This document shows positions 37,201-46,304 of a DNA stretch of 64,000 nt, piece after piece; positions within the stretch are counted from its first letter, which is position 1, and each line of letters starts with the position of its first letter. The stretch spans positions 23,250 through 87,249 of the forward strand of contig DAGC01000011.1 of NCBI GenBank assembly GCA_002495625.1. Direction: 5' to 3'. This DNA is from Methanobacterium sp. UBA375. Lineage in GTDB: Archaea; Methanobacteriota; Methanobacteria; Methanobacteriales; Methanobacteriaceae. The notes under the pieces are model-generated. The model made no database searches and was not told where the DNA came from. It saw only the letters and a program-made list of their open reading frames with translations. The translations under genes were made by a program, and so were the position numbers.

Positions 37201-38371
37201 CGTCGCTGCTACTATAGACCATTGTATAACCGACACATGCTACCAGTGCGCTGATTCTGGTGTTGTTACCGTTCATAAAGAAGTTGTTGATGGCGTTTAC
37301 TCGGCCAGGGTTTCCATTGGTTATGGCGAGAATTGCGTTGAGGCCCTTTTTTTCTAGGCTTCTAAGAATTTCTTCCAGCATGGCACCGTTTCCATTCAGG
37401 AACATGGTGTTGTAACCGATTATGCCTACCCATGGAGTATTGGCTTTGTAGTGTCCACTTTGAATGTACCAGTTTTTGTAATCGTTCCAATTGGAAAACA
37501 TGGGTACACTTGAATCAGGGTGGTATATGAACTCTGTTGGATAGATAACTACACTTAAATCCTTAGATGCATTAACAGCCATTCCTACATTTTTAAGTAC
37601 TCTCAATTGAAAACGGGCTATATTATCTTCACCAGAGTTTTCCCAGTACCCTTTAAGTTCGTTGTCGTTGGAATCTATGTTTGGGTCATTTAGAAATGTC
37701 ACTCCACATCTAATAGCAAATATTTTGGCACTATTACCTGTTATAAGTTCTTTTAACTTTGCCACAGTGTTTGGTTCGCTTATCATCTGAATTACAATAA
37801 CATCTGCCTTTGCTGCTAGCTGTTTTACCTTATTTTCTATATTAGTGTCTCCTGAAGTTATTTCTGTATTAGTAAAATGTCCTAAATTGAAGTAATAACC
37901 TTCATCTCTGAGATTCTGGTTGGAATTAACAAATGTTGGGGAAAAATTTGGAGATCCACTTAGAATCAATAAATTGTAAGCCCTTAAAGATACATTTGCC
38001 TTTCCGTAGAGTACTGGATCATTGGGATTTATTTTAGAAACTAATACGTTCACTGTCTTAGGTACATGCCCTAGGGCACCTATAGTCAGGTTGAAATTTG
38101 TTTTGGAACTGTTAAAATTGATTTTGTACTGTTTATCCTTGATTTTGACAATGGTAAATTGATTAATAACGTTTCCATCATTATCTTTTATTTTTATCGC
38201 TGGTAGTTTGTTCCCTGAAAGTGCTTCTGGATGTTCTAGGGAAACATTTAGTGTGATTTCAGGATCAATTGATTGGTTTGTCTTTTCCAGCGGATCTGCT
38301 GCTGTCACTGCTCCACATAGTATCAGTGCGAAAATTAAGGTCGTAACTAGTAAAATCGCTTGTTTTTTCAT
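34049..38371 (-). CDS. cobN: Surface-anchored CobN/ChlH-like chelatase subunit (copy 3)
   Basis: This protein of about 1440 residues has a signal peptide (AILLVTTLIFALILCGAVTAA), a small N-terminal beta-rich domain (about 35-120), a CobN/ChlH domain, a stalk and a C-terminal helix (LVAIIGVILLLCLVGVGYF). The chelatase block GTHGTLEWLPG is intact (His675, Glu679), as is CCHHTC from Cys1288. I chose ATG 38371 because AGGAGGTG lies six bases upstream; a GTG at 38380 would sit inside that ribosome site. Two operator A copies lie upstream. The last 260 bases including stop and terminator are almost identical to those of copy 4, which points to recent duplication or gene conversion. Confidence 0.9.
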   Translation of the reverse strand: MKKQAILLVTTLIFALILCGAVTAADPLEKTNQSIDPEITLNVSLEHPEALSGNKLPAIKIKDNDGNVINQFTIVKIKDKQYKINFNSSKTNFNLTIGALGHVPKTVNVLVSKINPNDPVLYGKANVSLRAYNLLILSGSPNFSPTFVNSNQNLRDEGYYFNLGHFTNTEITSGDTNIENKVKQLAAKADVIVIQMISEPNTVAKLKELITGNSAKIFAIRCGVTFLNDPNIDSNDNELKGYWENSGEDNIARFQLRVLKNVGMAVNASKDLSVVIYPTEFIYHPDSSVPMFSNWNDYKNWYIQSGHYKANTPWVGIIGYNTMFLNGNGAMLEEILRSLEKKGLNAILAITNGNPGRVNAINNFFMNGNNTRISALVACVGYTMVYSSSDATFLNQSIEALKKLNVPVFAPIYASDLDDWEQNSAGVSSEIYWQVAFPEMEGRIEPIMLGGVVSAETDPYTGISIQRYTPLPERIERVTSRVLNWTKLQTLPNKEKKIALIYYNLQGGKDGVGASYLNVPESISEILKALKKDGYNVPGNYSVDKIVSLLLTVGNNVGSWAPGELKKVIDAGAITIPLNEYMKWFNTLPKELQQKVIAKWGPAPGNVMVYQGKIVIPGIMLGNIFLGAQPMRGWGEDPTQIAHSATLPPTHQYIAFYMWLQNKMKANAVIHLGTHGTLEWLPGRTVGLGEDDWPDILIGNMPHIYPYIIDNTGEGTQAKRRGYAVIIDHLTAPIVASGLYGDLATLQDLINSYDNTQDSQRKEILKREILDLVAKLHLDDDLNLNLKTQPFDDIMHAVEHGLEDMASTLIPYGLHTFGIALSGDALDQMVESIVSFDPKNRDNTAYREYIRNLLSQNYEIANLLAALRGEFISPSLGGDPIRKGEDVLPTGSNFYSFDPRSVPDAAAWEIGKKMADDMLEAFYKKNGHYPETVGVVLWSTETMRTNGQTIAMILRYLGLEPELKNGRFVGVKVTSLADLGRPRVDVLVTISGLFRDTFSYTIDLLDQAFRQVAGLSENTSDNYIKKHYQKDLNKYTQNGMNSTDAETLAGARIFGPPPEAYGTGVGQLVPSTTGWDDQSDLVDTYLSRMSYIYGSGIYGISGLEAFKNQLSNIEATIMVRDNNYGLLDNDDVFQFLGGLSMAAKSLSNKDMSVYIANTRGNPKIETLNQFMSNEIRTRILNPKWSEGMLKEGFSGANEISHEIGHLFAWNAVTPNAVSDWTWQSIAETYILDPKVSSQFMQANPYAYASTAAWALEAVRRGMWNPDAATLTKIIDQYIEATIKYGVTCCHHTCANIDFNQFLVMGSSLSREQLQQYADAYEGATGKTLEIPGTPGEQPEPNPGTVTPGTDVPGGEDREQNTNPDQGTTSPGEASTVQAASTEAGQGSDSNSQNTHEISEVSQQNSSQSNTPLVAIIGVILLLCLVGVGYFRNDIISRIRK

Positions 38372-38406
38372 CTTTTTCACCTCCTTTTATATCTAAGTAT
38401 TTCAAA

Positions 38407-38431
38407 AATACTTGAATAAAAATAAAGTAAA
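38407..38431. promoter_or_regulatory. Operator A, proximal copy, cobN copy 3
   Basis: AATACTT-N11-AAGTAAA. The arms and the 11-base centre (GAATAAAAATA) equal those of copy 1. Confidence 0.65.
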
Positions 38432-38452
38432 GTTGATAATAAATTTTTCCAT

Positions 38453-38477
38453 TTTAGTTTAGAATAAGCATAGTAAA
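38453..38477. promoter_or_regulatory. Operator A, distal copy, cobN copy 3
   Basis: TTTAGTT-N11-TAGTAAA, again exactly 46 bp from the proximal copy, with the TATA-like AAATTTATTA between them. Confidence 0.5.
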
Positions 38478-38569
38478 GTTTAAAAACAGGTTGATATCAT
38501 GAAAAATACCAGACAAGCCATAAACTAAGTTTTGAGTCAATAAAAAAGGGCATATCAAGGGTGGAATTT

Positions 38570-38590
38570 TTAAAAAAATAAAAAGAGGGG
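38570..38590 (-). terminator. T-rich terminator of cobN copy 4
   Basis: On the minus strand CCCC-TC-TTTTTATTTTTTT follows the stop codon. Confidence 0.5.
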
Positions 38591-38834
38591 AAATTATTTT
38601 CTTATGCGGCTTATGATGTCGTTTCTGAAATATCCTACACCAACGAGGCATAATAAGAGGATTACTCCTATTATAGCTATCAGCGGCGTATTGGATTGGC
38701 TAGAATTCTGTTGAGATACTTCGGATATTTCATGTGTGTTTTGGCTGTTACTGTCTGATGCTTGTCCTGCTTCTGTAGATGCTGCCTGGACTGTACTGGC
38801 TTCACCTGGTGAGGTTGTTCCCTGGTCAGGATTT
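38574..38834. repeat. Near-identical 260-bp repeat, copy in cobN 4
   Basis: Partner of 34032-34292: it spans the 3' terminator, the helix and the stalk of cobN copy 4. Confidence 0.75.
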
Positions 38835-41800
38835 GTACTTTGTCCGTTGTCTTCTGTGTTTTCTTCACTAGGTGGAATAGTTCCCTGGTCAGGATTGTTA
38901 TTTTGTCCTGGATTTCCTGGAATCTTTATGGTTTGACCGGTAGCTCCTTCAAAGGCATCTGCAAACTGCTGAAGTTGTGCCCTGCTTAAAGAAGATCCCA
39001 TCACCATGAACTCACTTAAATCCAGGTTGGCGCAGGTATGATGGCAACAGGTTACCCCATACTTTATCACACTTTCGATGTATTCATTGGCGAGTGCTGT
39101 TTTCACTGCTGTTGATGGATTCCAGTTGCCTTTTCGGATTGCTTCACTCATTCTAGCAAGTATAGCCTGTTTTGCGTAAGGGCTGTTGGTGTTGAAATAC
39201 TCTTTTAAGCCGAGATTGTTCTTGTCCAGAATATATGTTTCATATATCTGGTTCCAGGTGTTTTCTGTGATTAAATCGGGTACTTCAATGTCCCAATCCC
39301 ATATTGTTTCTACAAATTCTTCCATGTTCTTTGCACCGGCGTAACCATGTTCCATCATCCCTTCAATCCATTTAGGGTTCAGATATCGGGTTCTGAGCTC
39401 TCTGTTCAAGGCGTGGTTCAATGTTTCTACACTGGGTTTACTTTGGTCCCTGAGGTTGTTTATATACAGATCAGGTGTTACTCCAGAAATACTCCTAACT
39501 GCTAGGGCAAGACCTCCAAGATAACTATCAACTCCCTGATCAAGTACACCGACAACAGTGGAGCTGGTACTGAATATTGCCACATCAACCCCATCGAGGT
39601 TTTTCCTGAACAGATCTGCCGCCTTTACATTCCAGAAGTTTGCTCCATAGATATAACTGGTTCCATCTATGTACACGTTTGCAAGGTCATCTTCATCGTC
39701 CCATTCGCTGCTTAAACCTACAACATCGCTGAGGCCTGATCCAAATCTGCCAACTTCGTGAGAGAAGATTCGGGCAGTGGAGAGGTCTTTTGCTTCAGTT
39801 GCATTGTATCCATTTTCTATTAACCATTGATAAAGTGCGTCACTGTGTTCCTTGACATAGTTTGGATATTCAATATCGTTAGCACTGGCTGCCAATTTCA
39901 CAGCCTTCTCCAACAGTTCGAATTTATAGCCGAACATGTCTCTGTAAGATCCACTGGTAGTTATTATCACGTCAATTCGTGGTCGGCCTAATTCACTGGA
40001 GGGAATTAGCTCAACATCAGACCATCTGTTGTTTTTATCCCATACCGGTCGTACACCTAAAAGATACAGTATTTCTGCTTCCATCACACCCTGGTGTCTA
40101 CATGTTTCTGATTTCCAGAGCACCATTGCTATCTTATCCGGGTAAGTGTTGTTGTGGTTTTCTTTGTATTCCTGTAGTTGCTGTTCAACCAGTTCTACTG
40201 CAATGTCCCATGCTTCCTTTGTAGGCATAAGTCGTCCATCAAAGCTGTAGAGATTTTTACCTGTTGGTAAAAGTTCTGGACGACCAACCAGATCACCGAA
40301 TATACTGGGTTGTATGTACTGTCCATTCAGTGCATTAAGTAATTCTGAGATCTCCATTCGGGCACTTTCGTTTATCAAATCCCTGTAATCAATGGCAAGT
40401 TCCAGGTATGCTGTGATTTTAGGTGATACCTGTTTTAATACTTTGTTTTGTGCCTCTTCCGGGTTCAGACCATTGAGCAGGACTTCTGTCAGTAACTTTG
40501 TGGTTATCCCTTGCTTTGAGGTTATGGTCGACACATCTTCCTGGAAAGAATCGCCAAACATGGATTCCACCATTGCCACCAGGCTTTCATTGGTAGGGGC
40601 CTGGCCCAGTATGTGCAAACCATACGGTATGTAACTGACTTTAATTTCATTGAGATATTCATCCAGTTCCTGAATGAAATTTTTGAAGGCTGTGGTATCG
40701 TTGAGTGTTGAAAGATCAACATTAAGGTCTTGATCAAGGCCTAATCTCTTACATTCGCTAATTATGGTCTGTTTGTACTCTTCTTTCAGTGCATCTTCTT
40801 CCTGAACCTGATTGTTCAGGGTGATTTTTTGTTGTAATGCGTATAAATCTCCATACAGGTCCGATGGAACCATGGTTGGGGGTAAGTGGCTTACAATAAC
40901 AAAACCACCCCTTCTTTTGTGTGTTTCGGGATTGAAATAGAGAGGGAATGGTCGCAGGTTTATCATGTCATCCAGTAGTATACCGTTCCAATCATCTTTA
41001 CCCAGACCCACCTGTTTACCGGCTATTCCAGGGAAAGGAGACCACATCTGCACAAAGGCATCAGCACCGAATATCTTATTCATGGCCAGATAGAAGGCTA
41101 TGTACTGGTGGTGTGGTGGTATTTCACCCTGATCTGTGGAGAAAGTGCCGTTTTCTTCATATAGTTCCCATGCAAAACCTGGTCTGATTGGGTAGGGTGT
41201 TATGATCACATTTCCCAGTCGGATGACCGGGATTACAATGTATCTTTTCCCGTTACTGTCCTCCCAGACCATTAAATCTCCAGGTGGTTCTCCCCAGTAT
41301 TTTATCACTTCTTCCTGTCTCTGTAGGGGAAGTTCTTTGAACCAGGATAGATATGTTTTTTCTGGTACCAGTATAGGGTTTCCAGTCTTCACCAGTTTAT
41401 CCAGTTCGCCTGGTGCCCAGGGGCCAACGTTCCTACCAAAATTAACCATTAATTCAGTTAAGGTTTCTAAATCGGGTATTGATCCACCCAGGTTGTATCC
41501 TTGTTTTTGCATCTCCTTTAACAGGTTTATTATGCTTGCGGGTACATCCAGATAGTATTCCATTTCTGTCCCCATGTTTGCCTTTCCACCGCCATCATTG
41601 TAGTAGGTGATAACCACCTTTTTTTCAGAATTATTCATATGGCGTAATTTTGCCCAAGCAATGGCTCTATCAGTGATATAATCGATCTGGGAGTCGATGG
41701 GTTCGTAATGGTATGTACCTGTTGTTGTATCATCTATTATCCTTGCATAAACAACTGTTGGTTCGATGAGACCATAAATTTCTGACAAACCAATGTAAGG

Positions 41801-42772
41801 TACCTGATGAGGGGACACACCTTCTTTACCGTTTTCCCATTCCTCTGGAGATTCATAATAGAGTCCTACCCCATATAGTATGGGAACATCCAGGAACTTG
41901 AAATTCTCTGCTTCATTCTGGACATTGTACATTATGGAGATTATAACATCCACCAGAGGTTTACCCTCTTTAGTGAAAAACTCATCAACATCCCACTGGC
42001 TCGACCCATAAACAGGTATTACGTTGCAGCCCTTCTCTTCCAGAGTTTTAATTATGTGATCTGTTGCTTTGGTGTTGTTGCTGGTTATATGGCTCATGGA
42101 AGTGATGATTCCCACGGTAGTTTTTGTTGGATCGTAGGTATGGTTGGCATCTGAATTTTTATACCATTCCAGGTAATCTTTCGTATTTTTAAATATTATT
42201 GGTGCATCTGGATGGTATATGCCTATAGTGGGTATGGTTTCTGGTGGTTCAACCGTTGCGTTTAACCCGCAAAACTTGTTTCCCAGATATAATAGGAGAT
42301 TTCGTAGGTTTTTTTCAGTTCCATAACTCCAATACTTTGTAATCTCAGGATACTCATTTAAATCAACGTTACCAGGACTTAAATTAACTGGATTAATAAC
42401 TATCACATTGGTATACTGTTTTGCATCATCTAACTTTGATTTTAGGCCCGGTGCTCCTGAATTCCAACCACATGCAAAAACCACATCATAATTTCTGAGA
42501 TTTATGTTTGCAGGTATCTTCTCTTCATCAGTTATGGTTGGATCAGTTGTAGTGGTACCGGCATATACACTGACATTCAGTGATTCATTGAGTTTTTTTC
42601 CTTCTTCTTTAAATGTCTGGTGATAGTAAGAGGACTGGCTAATGACGTTTAAGATCACAATTTTTGGGGTCTCCACTGTAGTTTCATTCACTGGATCTGC
42701 TGCAGAAATCGTTCCACATAGTAAGAATACACAAATGAGAGTCGCTGTTAATAAAATCACTTGTTTTCTCAT
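38594..42772 (-). CDS. cobN: Surface-anchored CobN/ChlH-like protein (copy 4), active-site block lost
   Basis: This protein of about 1392 residues has a signal peptide (VILLTATLICVFLLCGTISAA), a CobN/ChlH domain, a stalk and a C-terminal helix. Where other copies have GTHGTLEWLPG, this one reads FVQMWSPFPGIAGKQVG: both the His and the Glu of the block are missing, although flanking family sequence (IPPHHQYIAFY, KQVGLGKDDW) is kept. CCHHTC is retained from Cys1242. It is therefore probably a binding or structural paralogue rather than a chelatase. ATG 42772 has AGGAGGTG six bases upstream. It is divergent from the ecfT-ecfA-ecfS-cbiZ operon, with a single operator A in between. Confidence 0.88.
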   Translation of the reverse strand: MRKQVILLTATLICVFLLCGTISAADPVNETTVETPKIVILNVISQSSYYHQTFKEEGKKLNESLNVSVYAGTTTTDPTITDEEKIPANINLRNYDVVFACGWNSGAPGLKSKLDDAKQYTNVIVINPVNLSPGNVDLNEYPEITKYWSYGTEKNLRNLLLYLGNKFCGLNATVEPPETIPTIGIYHPDAPIIFKNTKDYLEWYKNSDANHTYDPTKTTVGIITSMSHITSNNTKATDHIIKTLEEKGCNVIPVYGSSQWDVDEFFTKEGKPLVDVIISIMYNVQNEAENFKFLDVPILYGVGLYYESPEEWENGKEGVSPHQVPYIGLSEIYGLIEPTVVYARIIDDTTTGTYHYEPIDSQIDYITDRAIAWAKLRHMNNSEKKVVITYYNDGGGKANMGTEMEYYLDVPASIINLLKEMQKQGYNLGGSIPDLETLTELMVNFGRNVGPWAPGELDKLVKTGNPILVPEKTYLSWFKELPLQRQEEVIKYWGEPPGDLMVWEDSNGKRYIVIPVIRLGNVIITPYPIRPGFAWELYEENGTFSTDQGEIPPHHQYIAFYLAMNKIFGADAFVQMWSPFPGIAGKQVGLGKDDWNGILLDDMINLRPFPLYFNPETHKRRGGFVIVSHLPPTMVPSDLYGDLYALQQKITLNNQVQEEDALKEEYKQTIISECKRLGLDQDLNVDLSTLNDTTAFKNFIQELDEYLNEIKVSYIPYGLHILGQAPTNESLVAMVESMFGDSFQEDVSTITSKQGITTKLLTEVLLNGLNPEEAQNKVLKQVSPKITAYLELAIDYRDLINESARMEISELLNALNGQYIQPSIFGDLVGRPELLPTGKNLYSFDGRLMPTKEAWDIAVELVEQQLQEYKENHNNTYPDKIAMVLWKSETCRHQGVMEAEILYLLGVRPVWDKNNRWSDVELIPSSELGRPRIDVIITTSGSYRDMFGYKFELLEKAVKLAASANDIEYPNYVKEHSDALYQWLIENGYNATEAKDLSTARIFSHEVGRFGSGLSDVVGLSSEWDDEDDLANVYIDGTSYIYGANFWNVKAADLFRKNLDGVDVAIFSTSSTVVGVLDQGVDSYLGGLALAVRSISGVTPDLYINNLRDQSKPSVETLNHALNRELRTRYLNPKWIEGMMEHGYAGAKNMEEFVETIWDWDIEVPDLITENTWNQIYETYILDKNNLGLKEYFNTNSPYAKQAILARMSEAIRKGNWNPSTAVKTALANEYIESVIKYGVTCCHHTCANLDLSEFMVMGSSLSRAQLQQFADAFEGATGQTIKIPGNPGQNNNPDQGTIPPSEENTEDNGQSTNPDQGTTSPGEASTVQAASTEAGQASDSNSQNTHEISEVSQQNSSQSNTPLIAIIGVILLLCLVGVGYFRNDIISRIRK

Positions 42773-42865
42773 CTTTTTCACCTCCTTTCTTTTTTAAGCG
42801 TGTTTGAAAACTAATTCAAATCGCTGAAAAAGAATATCGTTGATTCCTCATTTAACTTTTTCCAT

Positions 42866-42890
42866 TTTAATTGATAAAAATTAAAGTAAA
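42866..42890. promoter_or_regulatory. Operator A between cobN copy 4 and the divergent ecf-cbiZ operon
   Basis: TTTAATT-N11-AAGTAAA with centre GATAAAAATTA, identical to the centre before the mtrA-like gene. The TATA-like ATTTAAATAG follows on the plus strand (about 42890-42900), and a TATA-like stretch lies on the other side for cobN. One site could govern both directions. Confidence 0.6.
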
Positions 42891-42955
42891 ATTTAAATAG
42901 TGGAAAATGTCCATGAAAGTTTGACAATATAAGATTAAGAGGATAGAGTTGACTT

Positions 42956-43828
42956 ATGAAACTCACAATAATTCATCCAGCAGTTTACGTGATTTATTAC
43001 TTACTCCTGGTGATACTGGCCTTTCTTTACAATGATCCTTACTACATGATCTCCTTTTTAATCTGCGTATCAGCTTTAATCATGTTACAGGGTATAAGCC
43101 GTGAATTTAAGAATGTGATCCAGTTTTTCATTCCCATGTCCTTACTTATCATCATTTTAAACCCGTTAGTGGCTCAGGTGGGGACCACCAGGATATATGT
43201 CCTGGGAAGTTACTTCATCACATTGGAGGCTCTGGTATATGGAATTTTGATGAGTCTGTCGCTCTTAATCATATTGCTACTCTTTGCTTCCTATAACCGG
43301 GCGGTTTCTTATCAGGAGATGCTGTACCTTTTTTCCAAGAGATTCCCCCATATTTCCATGATAATCGTCATGGCCCTACGATTCATACCCTTGTTGAGTT
43401 ACAGGTTAACCGAGGTAAACAAAATTTCCCGGTTCAATCAGGAAAACCAGGGAAATCAAAAAACCGAATCCAGAGTAGATAAGATAAAGAAAACAGCCCA
43501 GATGTTGGCGGTTGTTGTGTCTTGGTCCCTAGAGGAGTCCATGCTCACAGCCAAATCCATGAAGGCCAGGGGATATGGTATTATGAAGAGGACCAGCTAC
43601 CTGTCCTACAAGTTAAGGAAAATAGATTATCTATTTATTCTGGTCATCTCAGCCACCACCCTGATCTGTACTATGGGTCTGGCCAATGGTTTCGGAAGAA
43701 TAGAAATTTATCCCACACTCCACTTTTCTGTTCATGAAAGCATGTTTAACCCCTACTATTTTTCATTTCTATTCTTACTGTTACCCCTGATTTACCTGGA
43801 ATTTAAGGAGAGATTGATATGGCATTAA
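42956..43828 (+). CDS. EcfT transmembrane coupling protein of a second ECF importer
   Basis: This 290-residue CbiQ/EcfT-family protein has five membrane helices (about 10-115 and 225-285). The cytoplasmic region carries coupling motifs of this family, SKRFPHISMII and SMKARGYGIMK, the latter an Ala-Arg-Gly box. It is first in the operon ecfT-ecfA-ecfS-cbiZ and overlaps the ATPase gene by 10 bp. Because cbiZ acts on adenosylcobinamide derivatives, the cargo is probably a corrinoid. Confidence 0.88.
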   Translation: MKLTIIHPAVYVIYYLLLVILAFLYNDPYYMISFLICVSALIMLQGISREFKNVIQFFIPMSLLIIILNPLVAQVGTTRIYVLGSYFITLEALVYGILMSLSLLIILLLFASYNRAVSYQEMLYLFSKRFPHISMIIVMALRFIPLLSYRLTEVNKISRFNQENQGNQKTESRVDKIKKTAQMLAVVVSWSLEESMLTAKSMKARGYGIMKRTSYLSYKLRKIDYLFILVISATTLICTMGLANGFGRIEIYPTLHFSVHESMFNPYYFSFLFLLLPLIYLEFKERLIWH

Positions 43829-45588
43829 TTGAATTTGAAAATTTCAGTTTCAGATATCCAAAACAGAAAAATGCGCTTTCTAATATAAATCTGAATGTAT
43901 CTCCTGGGGAATTCGTCCTACTATGCGGTCCTTCTGGATCAGGAAAAACCACCCTGCTTGCTAACATAAAAAATGAGATAAAACCAGTCGGTGATTCTGA
44001 AGGCACCATCTACTACGATGGAGTGGATATAAGAAACCTAGAAGAGGAAAGATCAGCCTCTGAAATAGGATTCCTGTTCCAGAACCCGGAAGACCAGTTC
44101 GTATCCGATAACGTCTTACAGGAGATAGCTTTCTCCCTGGAAAACATGGGCCTCTCCACGGGGGAGATCCGTAACCGGGTGGCGGAGATGGCTGCCTTCT
44201 TTGGTCTGGATAAACACCTGTACCGGAACGTCAGCGAACTATCTGGTGGGCAAAAACAGCTGGTTAATCTATGCTCTTTACTGGTGTTGAAGCCTAAGTT
44301 ACTTCTCTTAGATGAACCAACCTCACAACTGGACCCCATAGCTGCTTATGACTTCCTGTCCATACTGCGCAGATTGAACGAGGAGTTCTCCATCACCATA
44401 ATGGCTACCGAACATAAAATCGATAACCTGTTTCCATTTATAGATAAAGCTGTTTTCCTAGAGGATGGATTTATCAAATACAGGGATGAACCCCGAAGAA
44501 TATGTTCAGAGGCTTGGAAGAATAATATATTCAGGAATTACCTGCCATCGGTAACCAGGATACACTTCTTACTCCAATCCAAATATCAATCCCCCAACAA
44601 AGTGGAAATTCCCCTGAACATACGTGAAGGCCGTCGTTATTTGAGTCTATTGGATAATCAACTGAACGGAATTCCTCGAGCACAGTTAAATGGGGGACTA
44701 AAGTTAAATGAGGATTTAAACAGTCAGAATTCTCTAGATAAACATTCTAAAGTATTAATGGAATGTAAAGATGTCTGGTTTGGCTACGTAAAGGAACACA
44801 TAGTCTTGAAGGGAATCTTTCTCCAGGTAAAGCAGGGAGAATTTCTGAGCATGCTGGGAGGAAACGGAACAGGTAAAACCACACTGCTGCAGATTCTATC
44901 CGGTCTACTTAAACCCCAGAAAGGTAAGGTTATCCATGGGAAGAATCTGACCCTGGGTTACGTTCACCAGAACCCCCTGATCCATTTCCGCCAGAAAACA
45001 GTGGAAGAAGAACTGATGGAGTTATCTGCAGAATTTGGGGAAGACGAATCCAGGTCTACTGGATTTCTGGGATTTTTATCGGAACCTTCCAGTTCTAAAC
45101 CAGATGATTCTTCCAGTGATGGGAGTGTATCTGAGCAGGAAAGGGAAGAACTCATAGATTTATTCGGTCTTTCCGAACTGCTGGGTAAGCATCCCTATGA
45201 TTGCAGTGGAGGGGAACAGCAGAAAATTGCCATTGCCAAGGCCCTGTTGACCAACCCTGATATTTTATTTTTGGATGAGCCTACTAAGGGGATTGATCCC
45301 GTGTCCAAGCTTCAACTGGCTGATAAACTTAAAAAATTACAGGAGAATGGTTTGACCATAGTGATGACCACCCATGACATCGAATTTGCAGCGCAATACA
45401 CCGAAAGATGTGTTTTATTATTCGATGGGGGGTTACAGGTTGATGATACCCCTAAATCGGTTTTTTCCAACAACAACTTCTACACCACATTCGTTAACCG
45501 TATGGTGAAGGATTATTTGCCGGATTGTATAACTCTGGAGGGTGTGAAGGAGCAGTGGATGATTAAAGAAATCAAATTTTGTATTTGA
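43819..45588 (+). CDS. Fused double ATPase (EcfA-EcfA') of the second ECF importer
   Basis: This 589-residue protein has two ABC domains. Domain 1 has Walker A GPSGSGKTTLL (33-43) and signature LSGGQKQ. Domain 2 begins near 315, with GGNGTGKTTLL and CSGGEQQ. Walker B motifs are LLLLDEPTSQLDP and ILFLDEPTKGIDP. The second domain contains an insertion of about 35 residues rich in Ser and Asp (SEPSSSKPDDSSSDGS) between the Q-loop region and signature. Fusing EcfA and EcfA' is common in archaea. Confidence 0.92.
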   Translation: MALIEFENFSFRYPKQKNALSNINLNVSPGEFVLLCGPSGSGKTTLLANIKNEIKPVGDSEGTIYYDGVDIRNLEEERSASEIGFLFQNPEDQFVSDNVLQEIAFSLENMGLSTGEIRNRVAEMAAFFGLDKHLYRNVSELSGGQKQLVNLCSLLVLKPKLLLLDEPTSQLDPIAAYDFLSILRRLNEEFSITIMATEHKIDNLFPFIDKAVFLEDGFIKYRDEPRRICSEAWKNNIFRNYLPSVTRIHFLLQSKYQSPNKVEIPLNIREGRRYLSLLDNQLNGIPRAQLNGGLKLNEDLNSQNSLDKHSKVLMECKDVWFGYVKEHIVLKGIFLQVKQGEFLSMLGGNGTGKTTLLQILSGLLKPQKGKVIHGKNLTLGYVHQNPLIHFRQKTVEEELMELSAEFGEDESRSTGFLGFLSEPSSSKPDDSSSDGSVSEQEREELIDLFGLSELLGKHPYDCSGGEQQKIAIAKALLTNPDILFLDEPTKGIDPVSKLQLADKLKKLQENGLTIVMTTHDIEFAAQYTERCVLLFDGGLQVDDTPKSVFSNNNFYTTFVNRMVKDYLPDCITLEGVKEQWMIKEIKFCI

Positions 45589-45616
45589 CATTATATCGAC
45601 AAAGAGGTGAATAGAA

Positions 45617-46258
45617 ATGGATTATTTAACTTTAGGCAGTTGGATAGTGGCTTTTATAGTAATGATAGGCGTGATTCTGGCGTTTTTTAGAATTTTCGAA
45701 AAATCAAAGCCTCGTGTAGAGCACCTGGTGCTTATAGCAATTCTGGTTGCTATTTCCATTCTGGGATCGTTACCTACCGCAGCCATACCCGGGGTACAGG
45801 CTGCTTCCTTTATAATAATCATGACTGGAATAGTCTTTGGAAGGGAAACTGGATTTATAACCGGAGTTCTAACTCCCCTGGTATTGGGCCTGTTTTTGGG
45901 TTTGGGTTACTGGACCATCCTGCAGATGATCGGCTGGGGTCTGATGGGATTAACCGCAGGAATATTTCAGGTTAAACTGGAAGAAAACAGGTATCTAAGG
46001 GCCGGATTCGGTTTTGCCTGGGGATTCTTCTACGGATGGATCACCAACATCTCCATGCTACTCTTTCTAAGCAGCGTGACTCTAACTTCAGTGTTGGGTG
46101 TTTACATTGCCAGTGCACCATTTGATCTTTTACATGGAGTTACCAATGCAGTTCTGTTAATCCTGTTCTTCGGACTATTTGAGAGAATATTCAAGAGAAT
46201 AAGGGATAGATATATCAATTCACCAGATGGAGAGGCTAAATCATTGAATAAACAATAA
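45617..46258 (+). CDS. ECF transporter S component, probable corrinoid specificity
   Basis: This 213-residue protein has about six membrane helices. Typical S-component features are GSLPTAAIPGVQAASFIIIMTG and the long GLFLGLGYWTILQMIGWGLMGLTAG segment. It lies between the ATPase gene and cbiZ, so a cobamide or cobinamide is the likely cargo; the sequence alone does not show specificity. AGAGGTG precedes the ATG by seven bases. Confidence 0.85.
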   Translation: MDYLTLGSWIVAFIVMIGVILAFFRIFEKSKPRVEHLVLIAILVAISILGSLPTAAIPGVQAASFIIIMTGIVFGRETGFITGVLTPLVLGLFLGLGYWTILQMIGWGLMGLTAGIFQVKLEENRYLRAGFGFAWGFFYGWITNISMLLFLSSVTLTSVLGVYIASAPFDLLHGVTNAVLLILFFGLFERIFKRIRDRYINSPDGEAKSLNKQ

Positions 46259-46304
46259 AGGACAGTTGAATATATTGGCTAGTTAAATGCGTTACTAGTT
46301 AAAT

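Noticed and set aside
28905..38834. Mobile element as cause of the near-identical 260-bp blocks
   Set aside because: The blocks are coding stalk, anchor and terminator in the same place of three paralogues; no terminal inverted repeats, target duplication or transposase.
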